Part shown: piece after piece, positions 1 through 8,041 of the stretch
Numbering within the stretch: position 1 is the stretch's first letter
How the letters are laid out: the number at the start of each line of letters is the position of its first letter
From: Streptomyces curacoi
GTDB taxonomy: Bacteria; Actinomycetota; Actinomycetes; Streptomycetales; Streptomycetaceae
DNA length: 64,000 nt
NCBI RefSeq assembly: GCF_001513975.1
Contig: NZ_KQ947986.1
Location: 288,713-352,712 of the forward strand
Reading direction: 5' to 3'
Notes under the pieces: model-generated
What the model was told of the DNA's origin: nothing
The model's database searches: none
Seen by the model: the letters and a program-made list of their open reading frames with translations, nothing else
Translations under genes and position numbers: made by a program

Positions 1-184
1 CGGACATGCCGAAGGAGCCCGTGGCCAGGGAGAGGGGTGGAATCGCGTAGCAATCTGCCGTACGGCGGCGCCCCGGTCCATCGAGGATTTCTTAAGCGGC
101 GCCACAGCTTTCCTTCACGCCCTTCCCCCGCGCCCCTCCCATGCCACGCGCCCGCGCCCCCTCACGCGACGCGCCCGTGCTCCC
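1..184. other. Left-edge intergenic stretch, no gene supported
   Basis: This is the 3' flank of the oxidoreductase gene that ends at 185. No frame on either strand looks coding. On the minus strand an AT-richer patch around 80-100 followed by a GATTGCT-like sequence around 47-53 could be a promoter firing leftwards out of the window, but this is weak. An 11-nt direct repeat CCCTCACGCGA occurs around 158 and again around 182, the second copy covering the stop codon of the next gene. Confidence 0.4.
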
Positions 185-1377
185 TCACGCGATCTGCCCG
201 TCCTCGAAGTACGCGATCAACTCCGGCTCCAGCGGCGGCACTTCACGTACGCCACCTCCCGTGCGAAGCCACTCGGTCGCCCCGAACCCGGCCGCCACCG
301 CCATCCGCGCGGCCACCGGTGAGGTGTCGGTGCGCCCTCCCTGTCGTACGAACCGCACGAACTCGTCGATGATCAGCGGGTCGGCGCCGCCGTGCCCGGC
401 GTCCTCCGCCGCATCCGGCACCGGATACTCCGTGTCGGCCCGCGCGCGGTGGAGTGAGCGCCGGGAGTTCCACACCCGCACCACCGCGCCGGGCCCGTCC
501 CCGAAGTTCTCCAGACGGCCCGCGTCGCCGATGACGGTGTAGTTGCGCCAGTAGTCAGGGGTGAAATGGCACTGCTGGTAGGCGGCCAGCACCCCGTTGT
601 CCAGGCACATGTTGACCAGGGACACATCCTCGACGTCGATCACCGGGTTGAGTGCCCGCTGGCTGTGCGGCGGCCAGTGGCCGTCCTCCGTGTACCAGTC
701 GGCGGTCTTGGGCTCGCCGGGGGCCCGGCGGTGCGGGTTGCCCCGAACGCCTGTACCTGGCGCGTGTACCCGCCCGTGAGCCAGTGCACCACGTCGATGT
801 CGTGGGCGCCCTTCTGCAGCAACAGGCCGGTGGTGTACCGGCGTTCGGAGTGCCAGTCCTTGAAGTACCAGTCGCCGCCGTAGCCGACGAAGTGGCGCAC
901 CCAGACGGTCCTGACCTCGCCGATCTCGCCGCGCGCGACGATGTCGCGCATCAGCCGGACCACCGGCATGTGCCGCATGTTGTGCCCGACGTAGAGCCGG
1001 GTGCCGGTCTCGCGGGCGGTGCGCAGGATGCGGTCGCAGCGCTCGACGGTGATGTCCAGGGGCTTCTCGACGAAGACGGGCTTGCCGGCGCGCAGGGCCG
1101 CGCAGGCGAGGTCGGCGTGGGTGTGGTCGGGGGTGAGGACGAGCACGGCGTCGACGTCCGGGGCGTCGATCACCTTGCGTGGGTCGTCGACCGTGCGCAC
1201 TCCGGGGATACGGGCCGTGGCGTCGTCCCGTCGTGCCGGGTCGGGGTCGGCGACGACGGTCACACGTGCGCCGTGGCCGGGGCGGTGCGCGGTGCGGGCA
1301 AGGGCGCCGCGCAGGCCGAACCCCAGGACGCCGAGACGCAGGTCCGTGGTGTCCCCGTTCCTGGGAGGGCCGCTCAC
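185..1377 (-). pseudogene. Gfo/Idh/MocA family oxidoreductase, frameshifted
   Basis: NAD(P)-dependent dehydrogenase of the Gfo/Idh/MocA family, typically acting on sugars or inositols; the substrate cannot be told. The N-terminal Rossmann part (LRLGVLGFGLRG, then VFVEKPLDI, the family's EKP motif with the catalytic lysine) is in one frame and the C-terminal part (from about VIDVEDVSLVNMCLDNG) is in another. The frames join if one G is added to the GGGG run that reads CCCC at 741-744 on the plus strand, giving about 397 residues, a normal family length. The start is GTG at 1377, whose GTGA overlaps the stop of the GAF gene by 4 nt, so translation is probably coupled. It may be a true pseudogene or an intact gene with a homopolymer sequencing error. 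Confidence 0.8.
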
Positions 1378-1949
1378 AGCGGCAGCCCGTCGGCCGCCCG
1401 CCGCTCCAGCCGCGCGACGAGTTCCGCCGCCGACGCCTTGATCGTCTCCAGCCCGGCCCTTCCCCACGGTCGCGGCTCCACGTCGACGACGCTCACCGTG
1501 CCCAGCGCCATCCCCGTGGAGTCGATGAGCGGGGCGCCCAGATAGGAGCGGACACCGAACTCGTCGACGATCGGGTTCCCCGCGAACCGCGGATAGTCGC
1601 GGACGTCCTCCAGGACCAGCGCCTTGCGTCGGACGACCACATGGGGGCAGAACCCATGGTCGCGCGCCAGATGGCGGCCCAGCTGCGGCTTGGCGTCGTC
1701 GGCCCGCACAAGGGTCATGGCCTGCCGCACATGCAGGCCGGCGAAGAACTGCCGGTTCTCGCCGATGAAGTTGACCATGGCGTAGGGCGCCCCGGTGAGC
1801 TCGGCGAGCTGGTCCGCGAAGACGTCCAGAGCCGGGTCCGGGTGCTCTCCCAGGCCCAGTCCGAGCAGCCGCCGGGCGCGGGCGGGGGCCTCCTTGTCCT
1901 CGGGGGTGAGCAGCAGGCGAGCGACCGGGCGGGGTGGGCCGTAGCTCAT
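1374..1949 (-). CDS. GAF domain-containing protein
   Basis: Protein of 191 residues made almost entirely of one GAF sensory domain, with typical blocks such as YAMVNFIGENRQFFAGL and the ending LGTVSVVDVEPRPW. GAF domains bind small ligands or cofactors and signal through partner proteins. No output domain is present, so it probably works in trans. It lies 60 nt after cvnD on the same strand and overlaps the start of the oxidoreductase by 4 nt, so it reads as the fifth gene of the conservon operon. No strong ribosome binding site precedes the ATG. The conserved dual cysteines of redox GAF domains are not evident, so the ligand is unknown. Confidence 0.82.
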   Translation of the reverse strand: MSYGPPRPVARLLLTPEDKEAPARARRLLGLGLGEHPDPALDVFADQLAELTGAPYAMVNFIGENRQFFAGLHVRQAMTLVRADDAKPQLGRHLARDHGFCPHVVVRRKALVLEDVRDYPRFAGNPIVDEFGVRSYLGAPLIDSTGMALGTVSVVDVEPRPWGRAGLETIKASAAELVARLERRAADGLPL

Positions 1950-2009
1950 GAGCGGATTCCGTCGCTGTGGGCGTACGTCATATGCGGCTCCGTGCCTTGT
2001 GTGCGGATG

Positions 2010-2609
2010 TCACATGTGGGCGCCGTGGCTCGGCGCGTGCGCCGGCGTGTGGGCGATGAGGTGTCGTACCAGGGTCAGCAGGGTCTGGACACCGGAGCTG
2101 GAGATCCGGGCGTCGCAGCGGACGATGGGGATCTGCGGGTCGAGGTCGATGGCGGCGCGCACCTCCTCGGGGTCGTACCGGTAGGAGCCGTCGAACTCGT
2201 TGATCGCCACGATGAACCCGAGGCCCCGCTCCTCGAAGAAGTCGACGGCGGCGAAGCAGTCCTCCAGGCGCCGGGTGTCGGCGAGGATGACCGCGCCGAG
2301 CGCGCCCTCCGAGAGCTCGTCCCACATGAACCAGAACCGCTCCTGTCCGGGCGTGCCGAACAGGTACAGGACGTGTTCCGGGTCGAGTGTGATACGGCCG
2401 AAGTCCATCGCCACTGTCGTCTCGACCTTGTTCTCGATGCCCTCGAGGTTGTCGGTCGCGGCGCTGACGGTGGTGAGCAGTTCCTCGGTGCTGAGCGGCG
2501 CGATCTCGCTCACCGCGCCCACGAAGGTCGTCTTGCCTACCCCGAACCCTCCCGCTACCAAGATCTTCAGCGCGGTGGGGAAGGGGTCAGAGCTGTCGTC
2601 GTAGTCCAT
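2010..2609 (-). CDS. cvnD: Conservon GTP/ATP-binding protein CvnD
   Basis: Small Ras-like GTPase of the conservon type, 199 residues. The P-loop GGFGVGKTT is at residues 20-28, and the switch region has the family form FGTPGQER at 84-91. An INEFD block near residue 135 occupies the G4 position. In the studied S. coelicolor conservon Cvn9 the four proteins form a membrane-associated complex resembling eukaryotic G-protein coupled systems; here the role is inferred. The ATG start has GGAGG 9 nt upstream and lies 23 nt inside the end of cvnC. The protein ends in an HTPAHAPSHGAHM tail that is unusual in being His-rich, like CvnA. Confidence 0.93.
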   Translation of the reverse strand: MDYDDSSDPFPTALKILVAGGFGVGKTTFVGAVSEIAPLSTEELLTTVSAATDNLEGIENKVETTVAMDFGRITLDPEHVLYLFGTPGQERFWFMWDELSEGALGAVILADTRRLEDCFAAVDFFEERGLGFIVAINEFDGSYRYDPEEVRAAIDLDPQIPIVRCDARISSSGVQTLLTLVRHLIAHTPAHAPSHGAHM

Positions 2610-2964
2610 CGAGCACTGCCTCCAGAAGGGCCCGGTCAGTCGGGTTGTGGTGGAACTCGGGGGGCTTGGTGGTGAGCGCCCCGCAGTCGAGGAGGTCCGA
2701 CAGCAGCACCTTGGTGACCACCGCCGGCAGCTTCAGGTGGGCGGCGACCTCGGCGACCGAGACGGGGGCGCGGCACAGGTCGATCGCCTGCTCGTGCTCG
2801 GGGCCGAGGTAGCCGAGGGGGGTCGCCCCGGTGGCTCTCACCTGCGACATGAGGTCGAGCGCGATGGTGGGCCGGGTACGGCCGTTGCTGACCGTGAAAG
2901 GGCGCACCAGCCGTCCGGCCGCGTCGTCGAGCCAGGGCCCGTCGCCGGCCGCCGTCACGTTCAA
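2587..2964 (-). CDS. cvnC: Conservon DUF742 protein CvnC
   Basis: DUF742 family protein of about 125 residues. It contains the typical RLVRPFTVSNGRTRP start of the domain and a winged-helix-like middle (VSVAEVAAHLKLPAVVTKVLLSDLLDCG) and ends in ALLEAVLDGLRRQL. DUF742 proteins always travel with CvnA, B and D and are thought to be part of the same signalling complex. The first possible start is TTG at 2964, giving a TTGA 4-nt overlap with the cvnB stop. A GTG two codons further in, at 2958, is an equally reasonable start. Either way translation is coupled to cvnB. Confidence 0.92.
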   Translation of the reverse strand: MNVTAAGDGPWLDDAAGRLVRPFTVSNGRTRPTIALDLMSQVRATGATPLGYLGPEHEQAIDLCRAPVSVAEVAAHLKLPAVVTKVLLSDLLDCGALTTKPPEFHHNPTDRALLEAVLDGLRRQL

Positions 2965-3395
2965 GGCCTCATCGCCGACGGTTCGACGGAGTGCTGCCGG
3001 GGGGCGGTGACCAGGTAGGGGCGGACACTCTTGACCAGCATCGCCATCTCGTAGCCCAGCACCGCCGCGTCGGCCTCGCGGCCGGCCAGCACGGCGAGAC
3101 AGGTCCCGGAGCCGGCTGTGGTCACGAACAGCAGGGTCGAGTCGAGCTCGACGACGACCTGGCGCACGTCGCCGCCGTCGCCGAAGCGGACCCCGGCGCT
3201 GCGGCCGAGGGAATAGAGGCCGGAGGCCAGGGCTGCCATGTGGTCGGCGCTGTCCGGATCGAGGCCGTGAACCGACTTCACGAGCCCGTCACAGGAGAGG
3301 AGTACCGCGCTGGTGGTGTGCGGTACGCGCTGCACGAGGCCGCTCATCAGCCAGTCGAGATCGGAGACATGGGCCGTCGGCGCGTCGCTCGCCAT
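2961..3395 (-). CDS. cvnB: Conservon roadblock/LC7 protein CvnB
   Basis: Roadblock/LC7-domain protein of 144 residues (DLDWLMSGLVQRVPHTTSAV, then VVVELDSTLLFVTTAGSGT), the expected regulator of the CvnD GTPase, comparable to MglB acting on MglA. I chose the ATG at 3395 because AAGGAG stands 10 nt before it and the domain begins within ten residues. The frame stays open upstream to an ATG at 3491 that overlaps the cvnA stop by 4 nt (ATGA); that start would add a Ser/Thr/Pro-rich 32-residue extension and cannot be excluded. The gene ends in a 4-nt overlap with cvnC. Confidence 0.93.
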   Translation of the reverse strand: MASDAPTAHVSDLDWLMSGLVQRVPHTTSAVLLSCDGLVKSVHGLDPDSADHMAALASGLYSLGRSAGVRFGDGGDVRQVVVELDSTLLFVTTAGSGTCLAVLAGREADAAVLGYEMAMLVKSVRPYLVTAPRQHSVEPSAMRP

Positions 3396-3487
3396 GATGG
3401 ATCGACTCCTTGAGGTACGAAGGTCTGCGGGAGCGCTGGGGGTGGGAGTGCTCGTCCAGGTGGACTCGGAGCTGGTCATGGGCGTGG

Positions 3488-6139
3488 TCATCCGGCTGGT
3501 GCGCTCCCGTCGTGCCGGGTGGTGTGGTCCATGGGCGATACGTCCATGGGTGGCCGGGTGGTCATGGAGGTCACGTCTGTGTGGAGTGCGTCCAGGGAGG
3601 TTGGGCGCAGGCCTGTGGGCTGCGGGCTCCCCGTGTCGAGGCTCGTCGGCTCCAGGCGGATCGACGCCGGGCGCACGGACTCCAGGCGGGTGGGCTCGGA
3701 GGACGTGGGGTCCAGGCGGGTCGGCTCGGACTCGGGCGACATCGGGTCAGGGGTGATGGGCGTCGAGGGGGTGTAGGCGGATGTGCTCGGGCGTGGGGTG
3801 AGGGTGTGTGCCGAGCCCATGTGGCCGAAGTCCATGTGCCCCGAGTCCATGTGGCGTCCGTCCACGGGACCTGAGTCCATGTGGCGTGCGTCCAGGGGAC
3901 CCGACTCCATGTGGCGGGCGTCCGCGTGGCCCGAGTCCATGTAGCACGTGTCCATGTAGCGCGTGTCCATGTGGCCCGACTCCACGTGGCCGGACGTTGT
4001 GTGGCCGGACGTTGTGTAGCCGAAGGTCGTGGGGCTCACCGTCGTGTGGCCTGACGCCGTGTGCGGGGCATCCATGTGGTCTGCTGCCCCAGGCCGCGTG
4101 TTCATGGACCCGCCGCCGCTGTGACCCGGTTCCCCGCGGTCCGATTCCCGCCGCCCCGACTCCGCGGATCCGCCGACCGTGTGCGCGCCGCCCATGGGCT
4201 CGGCACCCATGTGCCCGCCACCCATGTCTTCTGCGCCCGTGTCCTCGGCGCCCATACGCCCGGGCTCCACATGCCAGGCCTCTACATGCCCGGCATCCAG
4301 GTGTCCGGCCTCCAGATGCCCGGAATCCCCATGCGCCGACTCCATGTGAGCCGACTCCATGTGCTGCTGCGTCTCGGCGAGTCCGATGCCCCGCTGGAAG
4401 GCCGCCATCAACCCGGGGTCATGCCCGGCGAGGTGGTCGGATTCCTGGCGCGGTGCGGGGCCGCCACGGAGCTGGGGCGCGATGTGTTCCTGGGCGCGGC
4501 GCCGGGGCAGCTGGGGCTTGCCCATGGTGCCGCGGACGGTACTGGTGCGCGGGGTCGGCGGTGCGACGGTGTTCTCGGCGAGGAGCCGGCGTTCGTCGGG
4601 CCTGATGCCGGGCACGGCCTCCGACGGGTTGGGCCGCTCCTCCTTGGCGCCGCGCACGGGCAGCGGTGCCGGCCCGCTGCCGTCCGTCCTCGCGTCCGCG
4701 CCCCGTCCGCCGGTCCGCGGCTGCTGCCGACGCGGCGTCCCCGGCGACGCCTCGGCCGCGCCCCGCTGTCCGCCCTCCGATGCGGCCGGGGCGGCCGACG
4801 CGGGCTGCCGATGCTGCTGGGGCGGCACCGGGGTCTGCTGCGCAGGTGCCTGCGAGGTGGTGTGCGGAGGCACGGCCGTGCCCGCCGCTCCCTGCGGTTC
4901 CTGCGTGCGCGCCGCGCCTCCGCGGGCCCCCGGCTCCCTGCCCAACACCCCTTGCGGCACGACGAGTACGGCCTGGACACCGCCGTAGATGTTGGTCTGC
5001 AGGCGCACCTGGATGCCGTGCCGCTTGGCGAGCTGGGACACGACGAACAGCCCGATCCGCCCGTCCGCCAGCAGGCTGGCGACATTGACCTGGTCGGGGT
5101 CGGCGAGCAGGGCGTTCATACGGTTCTGCTCGCCGACGGGCATGCCGAGCCCGCGGTCCTCGACCTCGACGGCGAGCCCGGAGGTCACGAGGTTGGCCCG
5201 GAGCAGAACCTGGGTGTGCGGGGCGGAGAAGACCGTGGCGTTCTCGACGAGTTCGGCCAGCAGGTGGATGACGTCGGCGACGGCGTGCCCGCGCAGGGTG
5301 CCGTCGATGGGCGGCACGAGTTTGACCCGCGAGTACTGTTCGACCTCGGCGATGGCCGAGCGCAGCACCTCGGTCATGGAGACCGGGTTGCTCCACTGCC
5401 GGCGGGAGACGGCGCCGCCGAGCACGGCGAGGTTCTCGGCGTGGCGGCGGATGCGGGTGGCGAGGTGGTCGACGTGGAAGAGGCCCTTGAGCAGGTCGGG
5501 GTCCTCGATCTCGTTCTCCAGCTCGTCGAGGATCGAGATTTCGCGGTGCACGAGCGACTGAAGGCGCCGGGCGAGGTTGACGAAGACCTCGAGCTTCTGT
5601 TCGCTGCCCGCCTGGCTGGAGAGCTGGGAGGCCTGGACGACGGCGGTGACGGCTCCGTCGTGGGCGCGGGCCAGGTCGGCGGCGAGCAGTTCGAAGTCGT
5701 CGGCGCCCTCTGGCGGACCGCTGCGCGACTTGCGCTTCGGCGGACCGTCACCGCGCCGAAGCGCCTCGACGAGGGCCCGTAGATCGGCCTCGCCGCGTGC
5801 GCTGCTGCGGCGCAGGGCGCCGATGCGGTCGCTCACGGACTTGGCGGTGCGGCGCGCGGCGACCGCGGCGATCAGGATGGCCGCGAACGTCACCGAGACC
5901 GCCCCGGCGAGCACGCTCCACAGGGTGAGGCTGGGCCGTGGTCCCGTGGTGCGCACGACGAACAGCACGGCCGCGCAGGCGCTGAGGGCCACCGCGATGG
6001 GCGGCAGCACGGCCAGCCGCAGCAGTTGGGGCCGTATGTGGGTCTCGGGCAGCGCGGGCGCGGTGCGGGCGGCCGGGCGCCCGTGCCGCCCGCCCTCACG
6101 GCGGTCTGCGCGTGCGGCCGGGGCGCGGAGTTGAGACAT
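3488..6139 (-). CDS. cvnA: Conservon sensor histidine kinase-like protein CvnA
   Basis: Membrane histidine-kinase-like protein, about 883 residues from ATG 6139. Two membrane segments lie near residues 39-63 and 72-96, then a coiled linker, then an HATPase_c domain with the N box LLAELVENATVF, G1 VEDRGLGM and G2 GRIGLFVV. No classical phospho-accepting H box is evident, as in other CvnA proteins. After a Pro/Gln-rich linker the last 290 residues are a period-5 His/Met-rich repeat (separate entry), which I do not know from other CvnA proteins. The frame stays open to 6379, but a possible -10 (TACTGT, 6273-6278) lies inside that extension and an ACGAGGA sequence precedes 6139, so the shorter form is preferred. 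Confidence 0.9.
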   Translation of the reverse strand: MSQLRAPAARADRREGGRHGRPAARTAPALPETHIRPQLLRLAVLPPIAVALSACAAVLFVVRTTGPRPSLTLWSVLAGAVSVTFAAILIAAVAARRTAKSVSDRIGALRRSSARGEADLRALVEALRRGDGPPKRKSRSGPPEGADDFELLAADLARAHDGAVTAVVQASQLSSQAGSEQKLEVFVNLARRLQSLVHREISILDELENEIEDPDLLKGLFHVDHLATRIRRHAENLAVLGGAVSRRQWSNPVSMTEVLRSAIAEVEQYSRVKLVPPIDGTLRGHAVADVIHLLAELVENATVFSAPHTQVLLRANLVTSGLAVEVEDRGLGMPVGEQNRMNALLADPDQVNVASLLADGRIGLFVVSQLAKRHGIQVRLQTNIYGGVQAVLVVPQGVLGREPGARGGAARTQEPQGAAGTAVPPHTTSQAPAQQTPVPPQQHRQPASAAPAASEGGQRGAAEASPGTPRRQQPRTGGRGADARTDGSGPAPLPVRGAKEERPNPSEAVPGIRPDERRLLAENTVAPPTPRTSTVRGTMGKPQLPRRRAQEHIAPQLRGGPAPRQESDHLAGHDPGLMAAFQRGIGLAETQQHMESAHMESAHGDSGHLEAGHLDAGHVEAWHVEPGRMGAEDTGAEDMGGGHMGAEPMGGAHTVGGSAESGRRESDRGEPGHSGGGSMNTRPGAADHMDAPHTASGHTTVSPTTFGYTTSGHTTSGHVESGHMDTRYMDTCYMDSGHADARHMESGPLDARHMDSGPVDGRHMDSGHMDFGHMGSAHTLTPRPSTSAYTPSTPITPDPMSPESEPTRLDPTSSEPTRLESVRPASIRLEPTSLDTGSPQPTGLRPTSLDALHTDVTSMTTRPPMDVSPMDHTTRHDGSAPAG
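3530..4365 (-). repeat. Coding 15-bp tandem repeat in cvnA (period-5 peptide)
   Basis: A 15-nt unit is repeated without a register break for more than 50 units, encoding pentapeptides of the type HMESA, HMDSG, HLDAG, HVESG and HTTSG. The N-terminal 35-40 units have His or an aromatic at position 1 and Met, Val, Leu or Thr at position 2. The C-terminal units drift to RLEPT and SLDTG forms. The unit lacks the A(D/N)LXX signature of quadrilateral beta-helix pentapeptide proteins. It is probably unstructured or metal-binding; this is inference. Confidence 0.85.
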
Positions 6140-6804
6140 CGGGGTCCTCGTACTGGTCCGTCGGTCGGGGCCTTGGGGAGTGCGCGCGGTCTGCGCGGCC
6201 CGGGGCATGCGCCATCGTGATGTCGGTCGACGGAGCCGATGAGTTCGGCTGCGTGTCGCCCGACGGACACTCACAGTAGTCGGCTCCGCATCATGTGCGG
6301 GGGGCAGTTGACAAAGTCCCGCAGGCAGCGTCCCGCTCTGGTATGAGGGCTCGTACGACAGACCGATAACCCGCTCCACCGTTCGCCCACAGGGAGCAGT
6401 CGAACGATCAGACCTGGTCAGAAGTGGTCACGCGGAGAAGTCGAGGCGTCCGGCACTCCCTTCGCCCCGGCCCTCGCCGACCCTCTGTTTCCGCCCCCGT
6501 GCCCACCCCGGCCGAGACGATTCAGCACCCAGCACGCCCCACACCCCGACCGTCCGCACTTCACCGGCCGTAGCGGCGCACATCGCACGGCGGGCGCCCC
6601 GGACGCGCTCCCACACGCCCCGCACGAACCGTCCCGCAGGGGCGCGCGAACTGTGGTGACCGCCCGCACCGTGCGCACCGCGCAGTCGCCGAGGCGGCGC
6701 CAGGCCGCCAGGGCGGGAACCCGGCGCGGCGCCCGAGGGGAGCAGGACCGCAACCGAGGGCACACCACACCGGCCTCGCCCGCTCACCACACCGAGCTCG
6801 CCGC
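6140..6804. other. Upstream region of cvnA, no further gene seen
   Basis: This 665-nt stretch separates cvnA from the hydrolase gene downstream of 6805, both on the minus strand. Read on the minus strand, TTGTCA (6309-6314) and TACTGT (6273-6278) are -35- and -10-like but are too far apart (30 nt) to be one promoter. TACTGT alone would place a transcription start near 6266, before the chosen cvnA start. From 6400 to 6804 I see only GC-rich sequence with no convincing reading frame. Confidence 0.4.
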
Positions 6805-7464
6805 TCACCCCTCCCGAGCCGAGCGCAGCCGCTCGTCGCACCACTCGCGGGTCGCCTCCGCGACCTGCTCCAGCGCACCGGGTTCCTCGAAGAGATGCGT
6901 GGCGCCCGGCACCACCCGCAGCGCGTGCGGCGCGTTGAGACGCCGGCCGGCCTCCTCGTTGAGGCGGAGCACCTCCGGGTCGTCACCGCCGACGATGAGC
7001 AGGACGGGCGCCCGTACGGCGTCCAGGGCATCGTCGGCGAGATCCGGGCGTCCGCCGCGGGACACCACGGTCAGCACCCGATCCGGCCGCTCGGCGGCTG
7101 CCACCAGGGCCGCGCCCGCGCCGGTGCTGGCGCCGAAGAGGACGACGGGCAGGTCGCGGGTGTCGGGCTGACCGCCGAGCCAGTCGATCGCCGCCACGAG
7201 GCGACGGCCCAGGAGGGGGATGTCGAAGCGATACTCGGCGGTCCAGTCGTCGCGGCGTTCCTCGTCCTCGGTGAGCAGGTCGATCAGCAGGGTGCCCAGC
7301 CCCGCCTTGCGCAGCTCGGCGGCCACCCATCGATTGCGCCGGCTGTGCCGGGAGCTCCCGCTGCCGTGCGCGAACAGCACCACGGCCCGCGCCCGGTCGG
7401 GCACCACCAGATCGCCCGGGAGTGCCGCGCTGTCGGCGGGGACCCGGACCAGTTCGGAAATCAT
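6805..7464 (-). CDS. Dienelactone hydrolase family alpha/beta hydrolase
   Basis: Alpha/beta hydrolase of 219 residues. The oxyanion-side HGSGSSRHSRRN block follows strand 3. The nucleophile elbow is GASTGAG with Ser113, the likely acid is the Asp in VGGDDPEV, and the His is in PGATHLFEEP near the end. The family is annotated as dienelactone hydrolase-like; in actinomycetes such genes often sit beside phosphoribosyltransferases, which is not the case here, so the substrate is unknown. The ATG at 7464 is the first start close to the domain; the open frame continues upstream but reads as non-coding. DUF2267 follows upstream 59 nt away on the same strand and is probably co-transcribed. Confidence 0.87.
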   Translation of the reverse strand: MISELVRVPADSAALPGDLVVPDRARAVVLFAHGSGSSRHSRRNRWVAAELRKAGLGTLLIDLLTEDEERRDDWTAEYRFDIPLLGRRLVAAIDWLGGQPDTRDLPVVLFGASTGAGAALVAAAERPDRVLTVVSRGGRPDLADDALDAVRAPVLLIVGGDDPEVLRLNEEAGRRLNAPHALRVVPGATHLFEEPGALEQVAEATREWCDERLRSAREG

Positions 7465-7523
7465 CGAGATCAGCTTCTTCCGTGCGCCATGGCTGGGGGC
7501 ACGGCCCGGTGAGCGCCGTGCGG

Positions 7524-7910
7524 TCAGGTCAGTTCCGCATGGCCGAAGAGTTCGGCGTACCGAGCCGGAAGCCGGCTGATGATCTTGTTCAGCTCGCCTC
7601 CCGACACCGTCTCCCCCAGCACGGTGAGCACGGCCTCCGCGTGGGCGCGGGCGGCCTCCTGGTCGTCGCCGGACGCGACGGCCACCTGGCGCACGAACTC
7701 CCCCACGCCCCAGGTCCGTCCACGATCGCCCACGTCCGTGAGCGCGGCGCCGATCCCCGTCGGCAGCTGGTCCGCCAGGTGCTCCGCCACGGCCGGTTGC
7801 AGCCGTGCGCCGAGGGTGCTCAGCACGGCCTCGGTGACGCGTGCCGCCTCGTCCAGATCGTCGTAGGCGCCCCGCGCGCGTACCGCGGCCAGGAATTCCT
7901 TGTACGGCAT
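7524..7910 (-). CDS. DUF2267 domain-containing protein
   Basis: Protein of 128 residues matching the DUF2267 family: an MPYKEFLAAV start, two similar helical halves (one around LDEAARVTEAVLSTLGARL, the other around QEAARAHAEAVLTVLGETV) and an LPARYAELF ending. The family is of unknown function, often seen near stress or universal-stress genes. The ATG at 7910 has GGAG 6 nt upstream, which fixes the start. The two-copy internal similarity suggests an ancient duplication of a helical hairpin. It precedes the hydrolase gene in the same direction. Confidence 0.88.
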   Translation of the reverse strand: MPYKEFLAAVRARGAYDDLDEAARVTEAVLSTLGARLQPAVAEHLADQLPTGIGAALTDVGDRGRTWGVGEFVRQVAVASGDDQEAARAHAEAVLTVLGETVSGGELNKIISRLPARYAELFGHAELT

Positions 7911-8041
7911 GGGCCGCTCCTCGACGTCGGCCGGATGGGAGTCGTGGCCGGGCAGAAACGCCCGGGCGCTCCTTCCCGGACGCGCCCGGGTACCCGCCCC
8001 CGAGTCGGCTGAACCGCGCCCGGCCGTCGTCTGGGTACCGG

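Noticed and set aside
141-542. Plus-strand frame at the left edge
   Set aside because: Antisense to the C-terminal part of the oxidoreductase, which shows clear family sequence.
4061-5782. Plus-strand frame opposite cvnA
   Set aside because: Shadow of the cvnA frame. The repeat translates into meaningless low-complexity sequence on this strand.
6140-6379. Upstream extension of cvnA to 6379
   Set aside because: The extra 80 residues are Arg/Thr-rich without motif, a possible -10 box lies inside, and a better start exists at 6139.
6420-6804. Open frames in the region upstream of cvnA
   Set aside because: Composition is Arg/Gly/Pro-rich, there is no ribosome binding site and no family resemblance.
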